Positions 43,001-49,611 of a DNA stretch of 49,611 nt are shown here, one piece after another. This stretch comes from an uncultured Muribaculaceae bacterium (GTDB lineage: Bacteria > Bacteroidota > Bacteroidia > Bacteroidales > Muribaculaceae), in assembly GCA_910578365.1 (NCBI GenBank), contig CAJTRC010000009.1, positions 1 through 49,611 of the forward strand, read 5' to 3'. Below the pieces are notes generated by a model that saw only the letters and a list, made by a program, of their open reading frames with translations, did not search any database and was not told where the DNA came from. Position numbers and translations under genes: made by a program. Each line of letters opens with the position of its first letter. The first letter of the stretch is position 1.

Positions 43001-43063
43001 ATCGTTACATTCTTCTATCCGAACACCCGTCAGTACGAACTCGGTCTGGAAGTAACTTTCTAA
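40031..43063 (+). CDS. SusC/RagA-family TonB-dependent transporter
   Basis: 1010 aa. Signal peptide 1-20 (ending SVSA), a carboxypeptidase-regulatory-like beta-sandwich (about 23-100: TLRGTVVDATNDDPVIGASV), the TonB-box area LEQLVVTGYGTAKK (about 108-122), a plug with LQGQVAGLNIYSNSGDPSSVNASIQIRG and YGSRAANGVIVITSKKG, then a 22-strand barrel with aromatic last residue (LEVTF). It imports oligomers captured with SusD across the outer membrane using TonB energy. ATG 40031 is chosen because it begins the signal peptide; an in-frame ATG at 39953 would add a non-signal leader. The substrate is unknown. Confidence 0.95.
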   Translation: MKKLFLLLLAVLSVSLCVSAQTRTLRGTVVDATNDDPVIGASVQPAGSTEGVTTDIDGKFVLVCPASVKEITVSYVGMQTKTVAAEAGEMFIALDPSTEVLEQLVVTGYGTAKKIGSVVGSVAVVGEATFENVPTPTFVDALQGQVAGLNIYSNSGDPSSVNASIQIRGTNSLNASNTPLFILDGAPVSPSVFTTLNPQDIASITVLKDAASVAIYGSRAANGVIVITSKKGRFGEQAQLSIRASYGWSQMAGDNMDMMNADEYIKFSQMIGNKVPDEAYELVYKYGVDTNWLDEFFESAAPTYSLEAALQGGGEKASYYVSLGHLDQQGIITKSGMRRTTLRATVDSKVNDWFRLGAQVNLGYTKNETNVYSNLIYNGEGVNLNNPIVMARMARPYDSARYWTRAADGSIQFGERADRLLYTALWRPDFSEQWRDSYTDRVTANVTLSETITPLAGLTIRAQQNVDAYEAQIHNRIHPHAASIETPFGSFPWGTAMDDGLTAGFNQKQTSRYYTFTYTNTAEYRHTFADIHDFTFLVGEESIITRSNGFGASTLGQYNDHFMLLSNGTEITMSNVVNSISDEVFNSYFFNLGYSYNDLYFIDANLRRDGSSKFAPGNRWSTFWSLGAMWNMKNEKFLQDVKWLDQARLRLSYGTTGNAGIGNYAYMGLVKPYTVTYNGKPGWGLSSVDNPKLQWETVKAWDLGLNFRVFNHLTADIDFYRKETCDMLVNVPVSYTTGWSSILHNIGNMTNTGVDIDLQADIIQTKDWYFGLRANFNYNANRITSLFDGMDQQAFPSRLLAYTVGHDASEFYMVKYAGVDPETGEPQWYDKDGNITKEYNVERDSQLLGKSCTAPITGGFGADVRWKGFALRADFAWAAKKYMVNNDRFFLESPSSDNAASYNQMTTMFNIWTHPGQITDIPKFGSTIQFDDHLLEDASFLRLKNLTLMYNCPKSFTDKLSLKGLNFHFTGRNLLTFTGFTGFDPEPGSNIVTFFYPNTRQYELGLEVTF

Positions 43064-43091
43064 TTTCTAATCTTAACTAAGAGCTCTCAAT

Positions 43092-44669
43092 ATGAAAAAG
43101 ATATTTCTTTTCGCTGCGGTAGCTGTCTCGGCACTGTTAAGTTCGTGCGAGATGGAGCTGCTTCCGGAAGGTGCCATCAAGCAGGAGGAAGCTATTGTGA
43201 ATCCTGTAAACGCACGCTACTTCCGTAACGGCCTCTACAATTCATTCCGCGGTCTGTGCATGGGCGCCCTGAACAACTACACCGAAGTTCAGATGGACAA
43301 CTTCCAGGCGCTTGCTCCTGTTTATGGCAACAATCTCGGCAATATTTTCAAAGGTGACTTCACCTCGGCTACCGAAGATTTTGCCGGTGCATTTTCGCTG
43401 TTCTACAGCAATATTGCCGGTGTGAACTTCTACCTTCCCCGTCTGCAGGAACTCATCGAAAGCGACGAGTGGACTGAGCAGGATCACATGAAGATGATTC
43501 GCTATCGTGGTGAAGCTTACTTCTTCCGTGCATACAACTACTTTATGCTCACCCAGTTCTTCTGCCAGGACTACAGCGAGGCCAACAAGGATGTACCCGC
43601 CATGGGTGTGCCCCTGGTTACCGAGTACAATCCTACCACTGACCGCAGTACTTATCCCGGACGCAGCACTTTGGGTGAAACATACAAGCTGATTCTCGAG
43701 GACCTCACCAATGCCAAAAACGACCTTGAAGCCGCTGAGGCCAGCATGAGTAACCGCGACAATGACTATCTCGAAATGATGCACTCCGGTTCGCCTTATG
43801 TCAACTCATGGGTTGTGGAGGCGCTCAACGCCCGTATCGCTCTTGCCATGGGTAAGAAAGACGAAGCTGCAACTCACGCCCAGAACGTAATCGGCAGCTC
43901 TCTCTATAAGCTTTCTACTCCCCAGGAGTTCGTAAACATGTGGACAGTTTCGCCCGGCTCGTTCGGAGACCCCGATACCCGTAACTCTGAAATCATTATG
44001 ATGGCCATGGTTACCGGTACCGAAGCTCAGTCGCTTGGCCAGACCAACTCGCTCTGGTGGTCGTACAACATCAACAACTCCATGTATGTGCCCGCAAACA
44101 GCACACTCAATATGTACACCAGCAGCGACTACCGCAAGCAGATTTGGTTCCAGGAGCAATTCCTTGAACTCAATGGTACTTACCTTTCGGTGAACATCTT
44201 CTCTAAGTTTATAGGTCTTAACACTTTTGCAGGTACAAGTTCATCTCGCGGCTGTGTGATTATGTACCCGTTCCGTCTGGCGGAAATGTACCTGATTCTT
44301 GCCGAGTGCGGCAGCTCGAACACCGTCCGCAACGACGCACTCCGTGCTTTGCGCGAGGCCCGCGGCATCTCTTCACGTACTTACCCCGATGATCGTCTGG
44401 ATGTTCAGGTACGTCTGGAGCGTAACCGCGAACTCATCGGCGAAGGTTTCCGTCTGAACGACCTCCGTCGTTATGGCGAAGGCTTTACCCGCGACAACTC
44501 GGTGGCTGTTCCCAACTTCCCCTTGGACAACTTCAATACCCTTTATTTCGTACAGGGAGCTTCGGACCTGAGCTACACCCCCGATGACTGTCGTTTCGTA
44601 TGGCCCATCCCCTCCACCGAAATTCAGGTAAATCCCCAGATTGTTGGCCAGCAGAATCCCGGCTATTAA
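43092..44669 (+). CDS. SusD/RagB-family surface lipoprotein
   Basis: 525 aa. Signal MKKIFLFAAVAVSALLSSC with Cys19 lipidated, followed by acidic residues (EMELLPEG) that suit surface export. Alpha-helical TPR-like scaffold typical of SusD: YRGEAYFFRAYNYFMLTQFFCQDY, YKLILEDLTNAKNDL, VEALNARIALAMGKKDEAATHAQNVI, and the C-terminal RLAEMYLILAECG and RNRELIGEGFRLNDLRRYGEGF. It acts as a lid on SusC to bind substrate. 28 bp downstream of susC. Confidence 0.95.
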   Translation: MKKIFLFAAVAVSALLSSCEMELLPEGAIKQEEAIVNPVNARYFRNGLYNSFRGLCMGALNNYTEVQMDNFQALAPVYGNNLGNIFKGDFTSATEDFAGAFSLFYSNIAGVNFYLPRLQELIESDEWTEQDHMKMIRYRGEAYFFRAYNYFMLTQFFCQDYSEANKDVPAMGVPLVTEYNPTTDRSTYPGRSTLGETYKLILEDLTNAKNDLEAAEASMSNRDNDYLEMMHSGSPYVNSWVVEALNARIALAMGKKDEAATHAQNVIGSSLYKLSTPQEFVNMWTVSPGSFGDPDTRNSEIIMMAMVTGTEAQSLGQTNSLWWSYNINNSMYVPANSTLNMYTSSDYRKQIWFQEQFLELNGTYLSVNIFSKFIGLNTFAGTSSSRGCVIMYPFRLAEMYLILAECGSSNTVRNDALRALREARGISSRTYPDDRLDVQVRLERNRELIGEGFRLNDLRRYGEGFTRDNSVAVPNFPLDNFNTLYFVQGASDLSYTPDDCRFVWPIPSTEIQVNPQIVGQQNPGY

Positions 44670-44702
44670 TCTTAAAAGTTCAACTTAAAAGATTTTAAAG
44701 AA

Positions 44703-45809
44703 ATGAAACTTCTCAAATATATGTCTTTCGCTCTGTTGGCTGCTGCGGCAACCGGCTGTAGTAGCGATGAGGGACTCGACCCCAACGATGTCGATCCGGG
44801 TTCGTTCTTCCCCTCGTATGGCGACGTGGCTTTCCAGAAGTGCGCTCCCAACCCCGATCAGGGTGTGTACGACAACACATTCAAAGTGCAGATTTGCCGC
44901 ACTTCAAACACAATCGGCGAAAAAGTGCGTCTTGATTATAGCGTTAAGGTGTACGATGCTGTGTCCGACTCTTATGTCGACGGCTCAAAGGACCTCTTCG
45001 TAGTTCCTGAAGAGTTTGTTTACACTACCAATGAGCCCATGGGTTATATCCCTGTAGTGGCACACAACGAACTCATGGAGATTGGCGAGCCCATCATGCT
45101 CACTCTCACAATTCTCGACGACACCGGTTACGGTGCAAACACCATCGAGGTTCAGTACACCCGTGTATATCCCGAGGAAAGCTGGACTCCCGTCGGTACC
45201 TGCAACGTAATCGACGGCTGGATTTTCCCCATTTTCGGTATCAACGGCAATGACTATTCGTTCGACTGCTCGTTCGAAGTAAACGACGCCGACGAACAGC
45301 TTTTCCGTCTGGTAAGCCCCTTCCAGTCGAATCAGTACTATGCGCCTCTGGCTGCTTTCAACATCGCACCCAAGAACGGTCGCTACTACTGGCATGTTGA
45401 CCTCAACGACTTCCGTGTTCCGGCAGTGCTTCAGAGCGTAGCGGGCTGGGAGTTCGTTCCCGGTACATTCAATGTTGAATTCGGTATGCTGTCGCTGTGC
45501 AGTCTTGAGGGCCAGTATATGGCCGAAGGCTATACCGCTGACGAGATTTACGAAGGCATGGATCCCGCAGATCGTTCGACTTTCGTAGACAATGTCCTCA
45601 ATATCGGTCGCTGCGTACTTTATGCTCCCCACTATCAGAACACTGTAGTCCGTAATGACACCCCCGGACGTATCACCTTCCCGCCGCACGTAAGCATCTA
45701 TGAAGACGGTGCTGAGGGTCAGCAGAAGATTCAGGCCGAGCCTGCAAATGTAACCAACCGCAAACTTGCAAAACAGTACTTCGGTCAGCAGCTCAGCATT
45801 AAATTATAA
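44703..45809 (+). CDS. Third lipoprotein of the SusC/SusD operon (DUF4843-like)
   Basis: 368 aa. Lipobox AATGC (Cys19) followed by SSDEGLD, an acidic surface-export-type tail. The body is beta-rich with conserved-looking elements found in DUF4843-type proteins that accompany SusC/D (YNDTFKVQICRTSN-like opening, a VQYTRVYPEESW linker and a second jelly-roll-like half). Family assignment is tentative. It lies 33 bp after susD and is followed by a strong terminator, so the operon has three genes and no glycosidase, protease or regulator. Confidence 0.7.
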   Translation: MKLLKYMSFALLAAAATGCSSDEGLDPNDVDPGSFFPSYGDVAFQKCAPNPDQGVYDNTFKVQICRTSNTIGEKVRLDYSVKVYDAVSDSYVDGSKDLFVVPEEFVYTTNEPMGYIPVVAHNELMEIGEPIMLTLTILDDTGYGANTIEVQYTRVYPEESWTPVGTCNVIDGWIFPIFGINGNDYSFDCSFEVNDADEQLFRLVSPFQSNQYYAPLAAFNIAPKNGRYYWHVDLNDFRVPAVLQSVAGWEFVPGTFNVEFGMLSLCSLEGQYMAEGYTADEIYEGMDPADRSTFVDNVLNIGRCVLYAPHYQNTVVRNDTPGRITFPPHVSIYEDGAEGQQKIQAEPANVTNRKLAKQYFGQQLSIKL

Positions 45810-45838
45810 GTAGCCATACTTAAATAAAGCTAATATAC

Positions 45839-45872
45839 AGAGTGCGCCCCTGCAGGGCGCACTCTTTTTTTT
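45839..45872 (+). terminator. Terminator of the SusC/SusD operon
   Basis: agagtgcgccc (45839-45849) pairs with gggcgcactct (45855-45865), followed by eight T. Confidence 0.92.
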
Positions 45873-45903
45873 GTTTATAGTTCGGCAACTCGCAAATTTT
45901 TCG

Positions 45904-45911
45904 TAAATTTG
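45904..45911 (+). promoter_or_regulatory. -7 box (TAAATTTG) of eno
   Basis: TAAATTTG with a TTCG at the -33 spacing (45881-45884), one base off consensus. Leader of about 70 nt before ATG 45989. Confidence 0.65.
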
Positions 45912-45988
45912 CAGCCGAAATACAAAAGGCCTCAAATAAGGTTTCCGGCTTTACTATGCAACTTTCAACTAACTTAAGTTATTAAAAT

Positions 45989-47281
45989 ATGAAAATCGAA
46001 AAAATTATCGGTCGTGAGGTGCTCGACTCCCGTGGCAACCCCACCGTAGAAGTTGACGTACTGCTCGAATCAGGCGCTTTCGGTCGCGCCAGCGTGCCCT
46101 CCGGTGCATCTACCGGCGAAAACGAAGCTCTCGAGCTCCGCGACGGCGACAAGAGCCGCTACATGGGCAAGGGTGTGCTCAAGGCTGTAGCCAACGTTAA
46201 CGGCCCCATAGCCGAAGCTCTCAAGGGCATGAATGCCCTCGACCAGATTGCCATCGACGAAGCAATGCTCGCTCTCGACGGTACCGAAACCAAGTCGAAC
46301 CTCGGCGCTAACGCCATCCTCGGTGTATCGCTTGCCGTTGCCAAGGCCGCTGCCGACTACCTCGGCCTGCCCCTCTACAAATACATCGGCGGCTGCAACA
46401 CCTACGTGCTGCCCGTGCCCATGATGAACATCATCAACGGTGGCGCTCACTCCGACGCTCCCATCTGCTTCCAGGAATTCATGATTCGTCCTATCGGCGC
46501 TACTTCGTTCCACGAAGGCATCCGCATGGGTACCGAAGTATTCCACAACCTCAAGAAAGTGCTCCACGAACGCAACCTCAGCACCGCTGTGGGTGACGAA
46601 GGCGGTTTCGCTCCCGCTCTCGACGGCACTGAAGACGCCCTCAACGTAATCATCAAGGCTATCGAGCTTGCAGGCTACGTACCCGGCAAGGACGTTACCA
46701 TCGGCCTCGACTGCGCTTCGTCGGAATTCTACAAGGACGGCGTTTACGACTACACCTGGAAGCAGGGTGCCGACGCTCCCAAGCTCACTTCGCAGCAGCA
46801 GGCTGAATTCCTGAAGGAACTCGTTGAAAAATACCCCATCGACTCTATCGAAGACGGTATGGACCAGAACGACTGGGAAGGCTGGAAGATTCTTACCGAA
46901 CTTATCGGCGACCGCTGCCAGCTCGTAGGCGACGATCTCTTCGTTACCAATGTGAAGTACCTCAAGAAGGGCATCGAGCAGGGCTGCGCCAACTCAATCC
47001 TCGTTAAGGTTAACCAGATTGGCTCGCTCACCGAAACCCTCCGCGCCGTAGAACTCGCTCAGCGCAACGGCTACACCGCCGTTATCTCGCACCGCTCCGG
47101 CGAAACCGAGGACGCTACCATCGCCGACATAGCCGTTGCTACCAACGCCGGCCAGATCAAGACCGGTTCGGCAAGCCGCAGCGACCGTATGGCCAAGTAC
47201 AACCAGCTCCTCCGCATTGAAGAGCAGCTTGGTGCCGCCGCCGCTTACGGTTACGGCAAGAAGACCAAACGTCCTGAATAA
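45989..47281 (+). CDS. eno: Enolase (phosphopyruvate hydratase)
   Basis: 430 aa, converting 2-phosphoglycerate to phosphoenolpyruvate. N-terminal REVLDSRGNPTVEVDV and GASTGENEALELRDGD, NIINGGAHSDAPICFQEFMIRP, metal ligands in IGLDCASSEFY, SIEDGMDQNDW and LVGDDLFVTN, catalytic lysine in LVKVNQIGSLTET, and ISHRSGETEDATIAD. Full-length and highly regular. It has its own promoter and terminator, so it is a single-gene unit. C-ending codon bias fits high expression. Confidence 0.97.
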   Translation: MKIEKIIGREVLDSRGNPTVEVDVLLESGAFGRASVPSGASTGENEALELRDGDKSRYMGKGVLKAVANVNGPIAEALKGMNALDQIAIDEAMLALDGTETKSNLGANAILGVSLAVAKAAADYLGLPLYKYIGGCNTYVLPVPMMNIINGGAHSDAPICFQEFMIRPIGATSFHEGIRMGTEVFHNLKKVLHERNLSTAVGDEGGFAPALDGTEDALNVIIKAIELAGYVPGKDVTIGLDCASSEFYKDGVYDYTWKQGADAPKLTSQQQAEFLKELVEKYPIDSIEDGMDQNDWEGWKILTELIGDRCQLVGDDLFVTNVKYLKKGIEQGCANSILVKVNQIGSLTETLRAVELAQRNGYTAVISHRSGETEDATIADIAVATNAGQIKTGSASRSDRMAKYNQLLRIEEQLGAAAAYGYGKKTKRPE

Positions 47282-47300
47282 TTCAGACTTTTACGACACA

Positions 47301-47338
47301 AAAAAGCGAAATCTGCTACAGCGGATTTCGCTTTTTTT
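47301..47338 (+). terminator. Terminator of eno
   Basis: aaaaagcgaaatc (47301-47313) pairs with gatttcgcttttt (47324-47336), followed by a T tract that runs directly into the promoter box of the next gene. Confidence 0.9.
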
Positions 47339-47340
47339 CG

Positions 47341-47348
47341 TAATTTTG
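47341..47348 (+). promoter_or_regulatory. -7 box (TAATTTTG) of the DUF1460 gene
   Basis: TAATTTTG ends 4 nt before the ATG at 47353, so transcription should start at or beside the start codon. It abuts the eno terminator. Confidence 0.55.
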
Positions 47349-47352
47349 CACC

Positions 47353-48216
47353 ATGAAACACGTATATCTGCTTGCAGTAATCATAATATGCTTCTGTGCC
47401 TCCGCAGGCCTGGCCACTCCTACACCCACACGCTTCCATAACGAGGAAGCCGACACAGCGAGAATAAACAAAATCCTCGTTGAGAGCATCGCTTCCGGTT
47501 TCAAGTCCGCGGGCGAGCGTACCGCCGACATTGCCATGCGCTTTGTCGGCACTCCATACGTGGCGCACACCCTCGAAGGCCGGCCCGAAGTGCTGACTGT
47601 GAATCTCGACGAACTCGACTGCACCACATTCGTCGAAACCGTCATGGCGCTGTCGTACACCGTAGGCGAAGGCCGAAGCACCTGGCGCGACTTCCTGTAC
47701 AACCTGCAGCGTCTGCGATACCGCCGTGGCGAAGTCAACGGATATGCCTCGCGACTGCATTACATCAGCGACTGGGTAATCGACAACACACACCGCGGCA
47801 ACTTCAGAGAAGTCACCGCCAATTTCCCCGCCGTGGCATATCAGGTGCGCACCATCGACTTTATGAGCGCCAACCGCAGTAAATATCCGGCCCTGGCCGA
47901 CGATAGCGAATTCGAACGCATGCGCTCGGTTGAAATCGGATACCGCAATCACCGCTTCCCCTACATAAAAAACTCCGACCTGGCCAAAAAAACTACCATG
48001 GCCGAACTGCGCAGCGGCGACATAGTGGCCCTGGTGACAAAAATGAAAAACCTCGATGTCACACACATGGGCATCATCATCAAGCAGGAGGGTGTGCCAT
48101 ATCTGCTGCATGCCTCCAGCACCAACGGCAAGGTCGAACTCACATCGGTGCCACTGGCCGACTTCATGAAGAGAAATCCGTCGCTGATAGGCATTCGCGT
48201 GTTCAGGCTGGAGTAG
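47353..48216 (+). CDS. DUF1460 exported hydrolase (NlpC/P60-like, amidase-type)
   Basis: 287 aa with a signal peptide (about 1-21, ending AGLA). The DUF1460 core carries Cys90 in NLDELDCTTFVETVMAL, His238 in DVTHMGIIIKQ and LLHASSTNGKV, matching an NlpC/P60-like thiol triad. Related proteins are described as N-acetylmuramoyl-L-alanine amidase-like enzymes, so peptidoglycan or muropeptide cleavage in the periplasm is likely. It stands alone, with an own promoter. Confidence 0.85.
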   Translation: MKHVYLLAVIIICFCASAGLATPTPTRFHNEEADTARINKILVESIASGFKSAGERTADIAMRFVGTPYVAHTLEGRPEVLTVNLDELDCTTFVETVMALSYTVGEGRSTWRDFLYNLQRLRYRRGEVNGYASRLHYISDWVIDNTHRGNFREVTANFPAVAYQVRTIDFMSANRSKYPALADDSEFERMRSVEIGYRNHRFPYIKNSDLAKKTTMAELRSGDIVALVTKMKNLDVTHMGIIIKQEGVPYLLHASSTNGKVELTSVPLADFMKRNPSLIGIRVFRLE

Positions 48217-48256
48217 GGCATAGCAGCAGGCGCTTGCATATATGCGTAATTATGCG

Positions 48257-48264
48257 TATATTTG
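48257..48264 (+). promoter_or_regulatory. -7 box (TATATTTG) of the CHASE2 gene
   Basis: TATATTTG, 17 nt before ATG 48282; the -33 position has only a partial match (TTG). Confidence 0.55.
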
Positions 48265-48281
48265 CGCATTAATTTGTATAT

Positions 48282-49472
48282 ATGACACACAAGCGACACA
48301 TTGCCGAGTTCCTGCGCCGTCTTATGCCGCCGTATTCGCGGCTGTGGCGTGCGGTGCTGTCGGCCACAGTGGCGCTGGCTCTAATACTGGGCGACTATCT
48401 GCTCGACAACTATCCCTATCCGGTGCTCGACGATGTCGATTCGCTGGCATTCATCGAACTGATGTCGGAGCGTGTGGCCCACCGGACCAATGACTCCATA
48501 CTCTATCTCAATGTGGCATACGATAAACAGCTGGTGCCGCTGACCGACGATTTCGGCGACACTATGGGCTCGGCCGTGGTTACCGACCGCGCCGTGCTGC
48601 TGCATCTGCTCGAAGCCGCCGAGAATGCCGATTACCGCTTTCTGGTACTCGATGTCCGTTTTGACCAAGGCATGCACACCGACTCCGACTCGGCACTCTG
48701 GGCCGTGATGGCGCGCCTGCCGCGATTTGCCTACAGCGCGCACTCAGAGGGTGAAAATGCCGCCGACAGCTCGATACTGCATATCGCCTCGATTTCGGAC
48801 TACGGAGCTACACTTTCCACAGGCTTTACACGCTGGCAATTCCTGCAGGAGGCGGGCGAGTCGATGCCTATGACAATGTACCGCAGCATTGATGGCGGAG
48901 AAATACGGCGCCATGGCTGCTTCTATACCGACCGCGGACGCTTGTGCCGCAATACGCTGTTCATACCCCTGCCATCAGACATACTTCTGCCCGAACGGCC
49001 CGACGGGCAGGTACGCTACCCCCTGCTAAGCTCGCAGGTGATGCGCTGGAACGACGACAGCGAACTGGCCGGCATGATGCGCGACCGCATAGTGCTGGTG
49101 GGCGATTTCGACGGCGACACCCACGACACCTATATAGGCTCCGTACCCGGTCCGGTGCTGATAAGCTGCGCTTACGGTCAGCTGCGGCAGGGCGCGCATC
49201 TGGTCAACTGGTGGTTCATGCTGTTTATATTTGCTATATACGGTCTTATATGCTACCGTGTGCTCTCAGCCTCGTCGCTGTGGGAGCGCTTCGGCTGGGT
49301 GCGCCGCCATCCGGCTATGGTCACACTGCTGTCGTTTTTCGGCTGGGAATTCCTTCTCACGCTGCTGAGTGTGGCCATGTATCTGATAATGGCCGAAAGT
49401 TTCATAACCTTTCTGCCGGCAGTAACATTCACAGCCCTGGGCTGGCTGAACAGCCATTTGTCGAAAAAATAA
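48282..49472 (+). CDS. CHASE2-domain membrane protein without an output domain
   Basis: 396 aa. One N-terminal membrane segment (about 20-38), an extracytoplasmic CHASE2 sensor domain (about 40-300) with the family end motif DRIVLVGDFDGDTHDTYIGSVPGPVLI, then C-terminal hydrophobic segments (about 311-329 and 344-390). CHASE2 is normally the sensor of adenylate cyclases or kinases, but the protein ends after the membrane segments, so no signalling domain is attached. It may act with the gene that starts at 49494. A short basic cytoplasmic N-terminus precedes the first helix. Confidence 0.82.
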   Translation: MTHKRHIAEFLRRLMPPYSRLWRAVLSATVALALILGDYLLDNYPYPVLDDVDSLAFIELMSERVAHRTNDSILYLNVAYDKQLVPLTDDFGDTMGSAVVTDRAVLLHLLEAAENADYRFLVLDVRFDQGMHTDSDSALWAVMARLPRFAYSAHSEGENAADSSILHIASISDYGATLSTGFTRWQFLQEAGESMPMTMYRSIDGGEIRRHGCFYTDRGRLCRNTLFIPLPSDILLPERPDGQVRYPLLSSQVMRWNDDSELAGMMRDRIVLVGDFDGDTHDTYIGSVPGPVLISCAYGQLRQGAHLVNWWFMLFIFAIYGLICYRVLSASSLWERFGWVRRHPAMVTLLSFFGWEFLLTLLSVAMYLIMAESFITFLPAVTFTALGWLNSHLSKK

Positions 49473-49493
49473 TAGATATATAATCCAATACTT

Positions 49494-49611
49494 ATGTTAC
49501 AACTAAAACATGCAATCATCCTGGCAGTGGTATTTATAATGCCGCTGGCAGCAGTCTGCGCCGATAAACTTACAATCACACGTCTTACCGGAAGCAAGGT
49601 GTTGATAGGAG
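49494..49611 (+). CDS. Exported protein, N-terminal 39 residues (cut by the window end)
   Basis: Only MLQLKHAIILAVVFIMPLAAVCADKLTITRLTGSKVLIG is split across the visible end: a typical signal peptide (cleavage likely after VCA) followed by the start of a mature domain (DKLTITRLTGSK). Starts 21 nt after the CHASE2 stop, on the same strand, so it is probably co-transcribed. No family can be assigned from this much. Confidence 0.7.
   Translation, partial: MLQLKHAIILAVVFIMPLAAVCADKLTITRLTGSKVLIG

Noticed and set aside
1..49611. CRISPR array or Cas genes
   Set aside because: No regularly spaced direct repeats and no Cas-like proteins were found.

Overview
The window reads as chromosomal DNA of a Bacteroidales bacterium (Bacteroidota), probably a moderately GC-rich gut lineage such as Muribaculaceae; the family is inference. 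Support: a SusC/SusD pair with an extra surface lipoprotein, a DUF3256 protein, a Bacteroidota-type LptD, a DUF1460 hydrolase, many lipoproteins, and the Bacteroidota promoter signature (TTTG, about 19 nt, TAnnTTTG) before many genes. Shine-Dalgarno sites are almost absent; the one clear AAGGAG lies before adk. No rRNA, tRNA or CRISPR array was recognised.

Layout. 1-300: the tail of an IS66-family transposase and its terminator. 300-804: no gene. 805-7063 (+): a run of C1 cysteine peptidase, YfcE-like phosphoesterase, SPOR lipoprotein, TrmH-type methyltransferase, dgt, then a nucleotidyltransferase overlapping a CDP-alcohol phosphatidyltransferase. 7219-9581 (-): hpt-adk-ilvA. 9705-14004 (+): an isolated two-gene cassette made of an unrecognised 828-aa protein and an intact phage-type large terminase. 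14210-19354 (-): deaD, DUF3256, xseA, xseB and a CBS-domain membrane protein. 19459-22388 (-): rnz, tadA, lpxB and a hotdog thioesterase. 22694-24013 (+): a short malic enzyme overlapping miaA tail to tail. 23979-26993 (-): lipoprotein, pepT, miaA. 27143-32369 (+): purB, pyrE, an SRPBCC protein, a Rieske-like lipoprotein and an SGNH/MBOAT O-acylation pair. 32531-34564: transketolase. 34764-39693 (+): OmpA-like porin, acyl-ACP thioesterase, LptD-like protein. 40031-45809 (+): SusC, SusD and a third lipoprotein. 45989-49611 (+): enolase, DUF1460 hydrolase, a CHASE2 membrane protein and the start of one more exported protein.

Most genes are housekeeping: purine and pyrimidine metabolism (hpt, adk, purB, pyrE, dgt), tRNA modification and processing (tadA, miaA, rnz), envelope assembly (lpxB, LptD, OmpA-like) and central carbon metabolism (tkt, eno, malic enzyme). 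Three places depart from this. The first is the terminase cassette, with no portal, capsid, integrase or lysis gene beside it but with ATPase and nuclease motifs intact; it is the best candidate for an undescribed system. The second is the nucleotidyltransferase/CDP-alcohol phosphatidyltransferase pair, which may make an unusual polar lipid headgroup and carries a shifted active-site motif. The third is the pyrE-linked Rieske-like lipoprotein, whose usual histidine ligand is replaced by cysteine-rich motifs.
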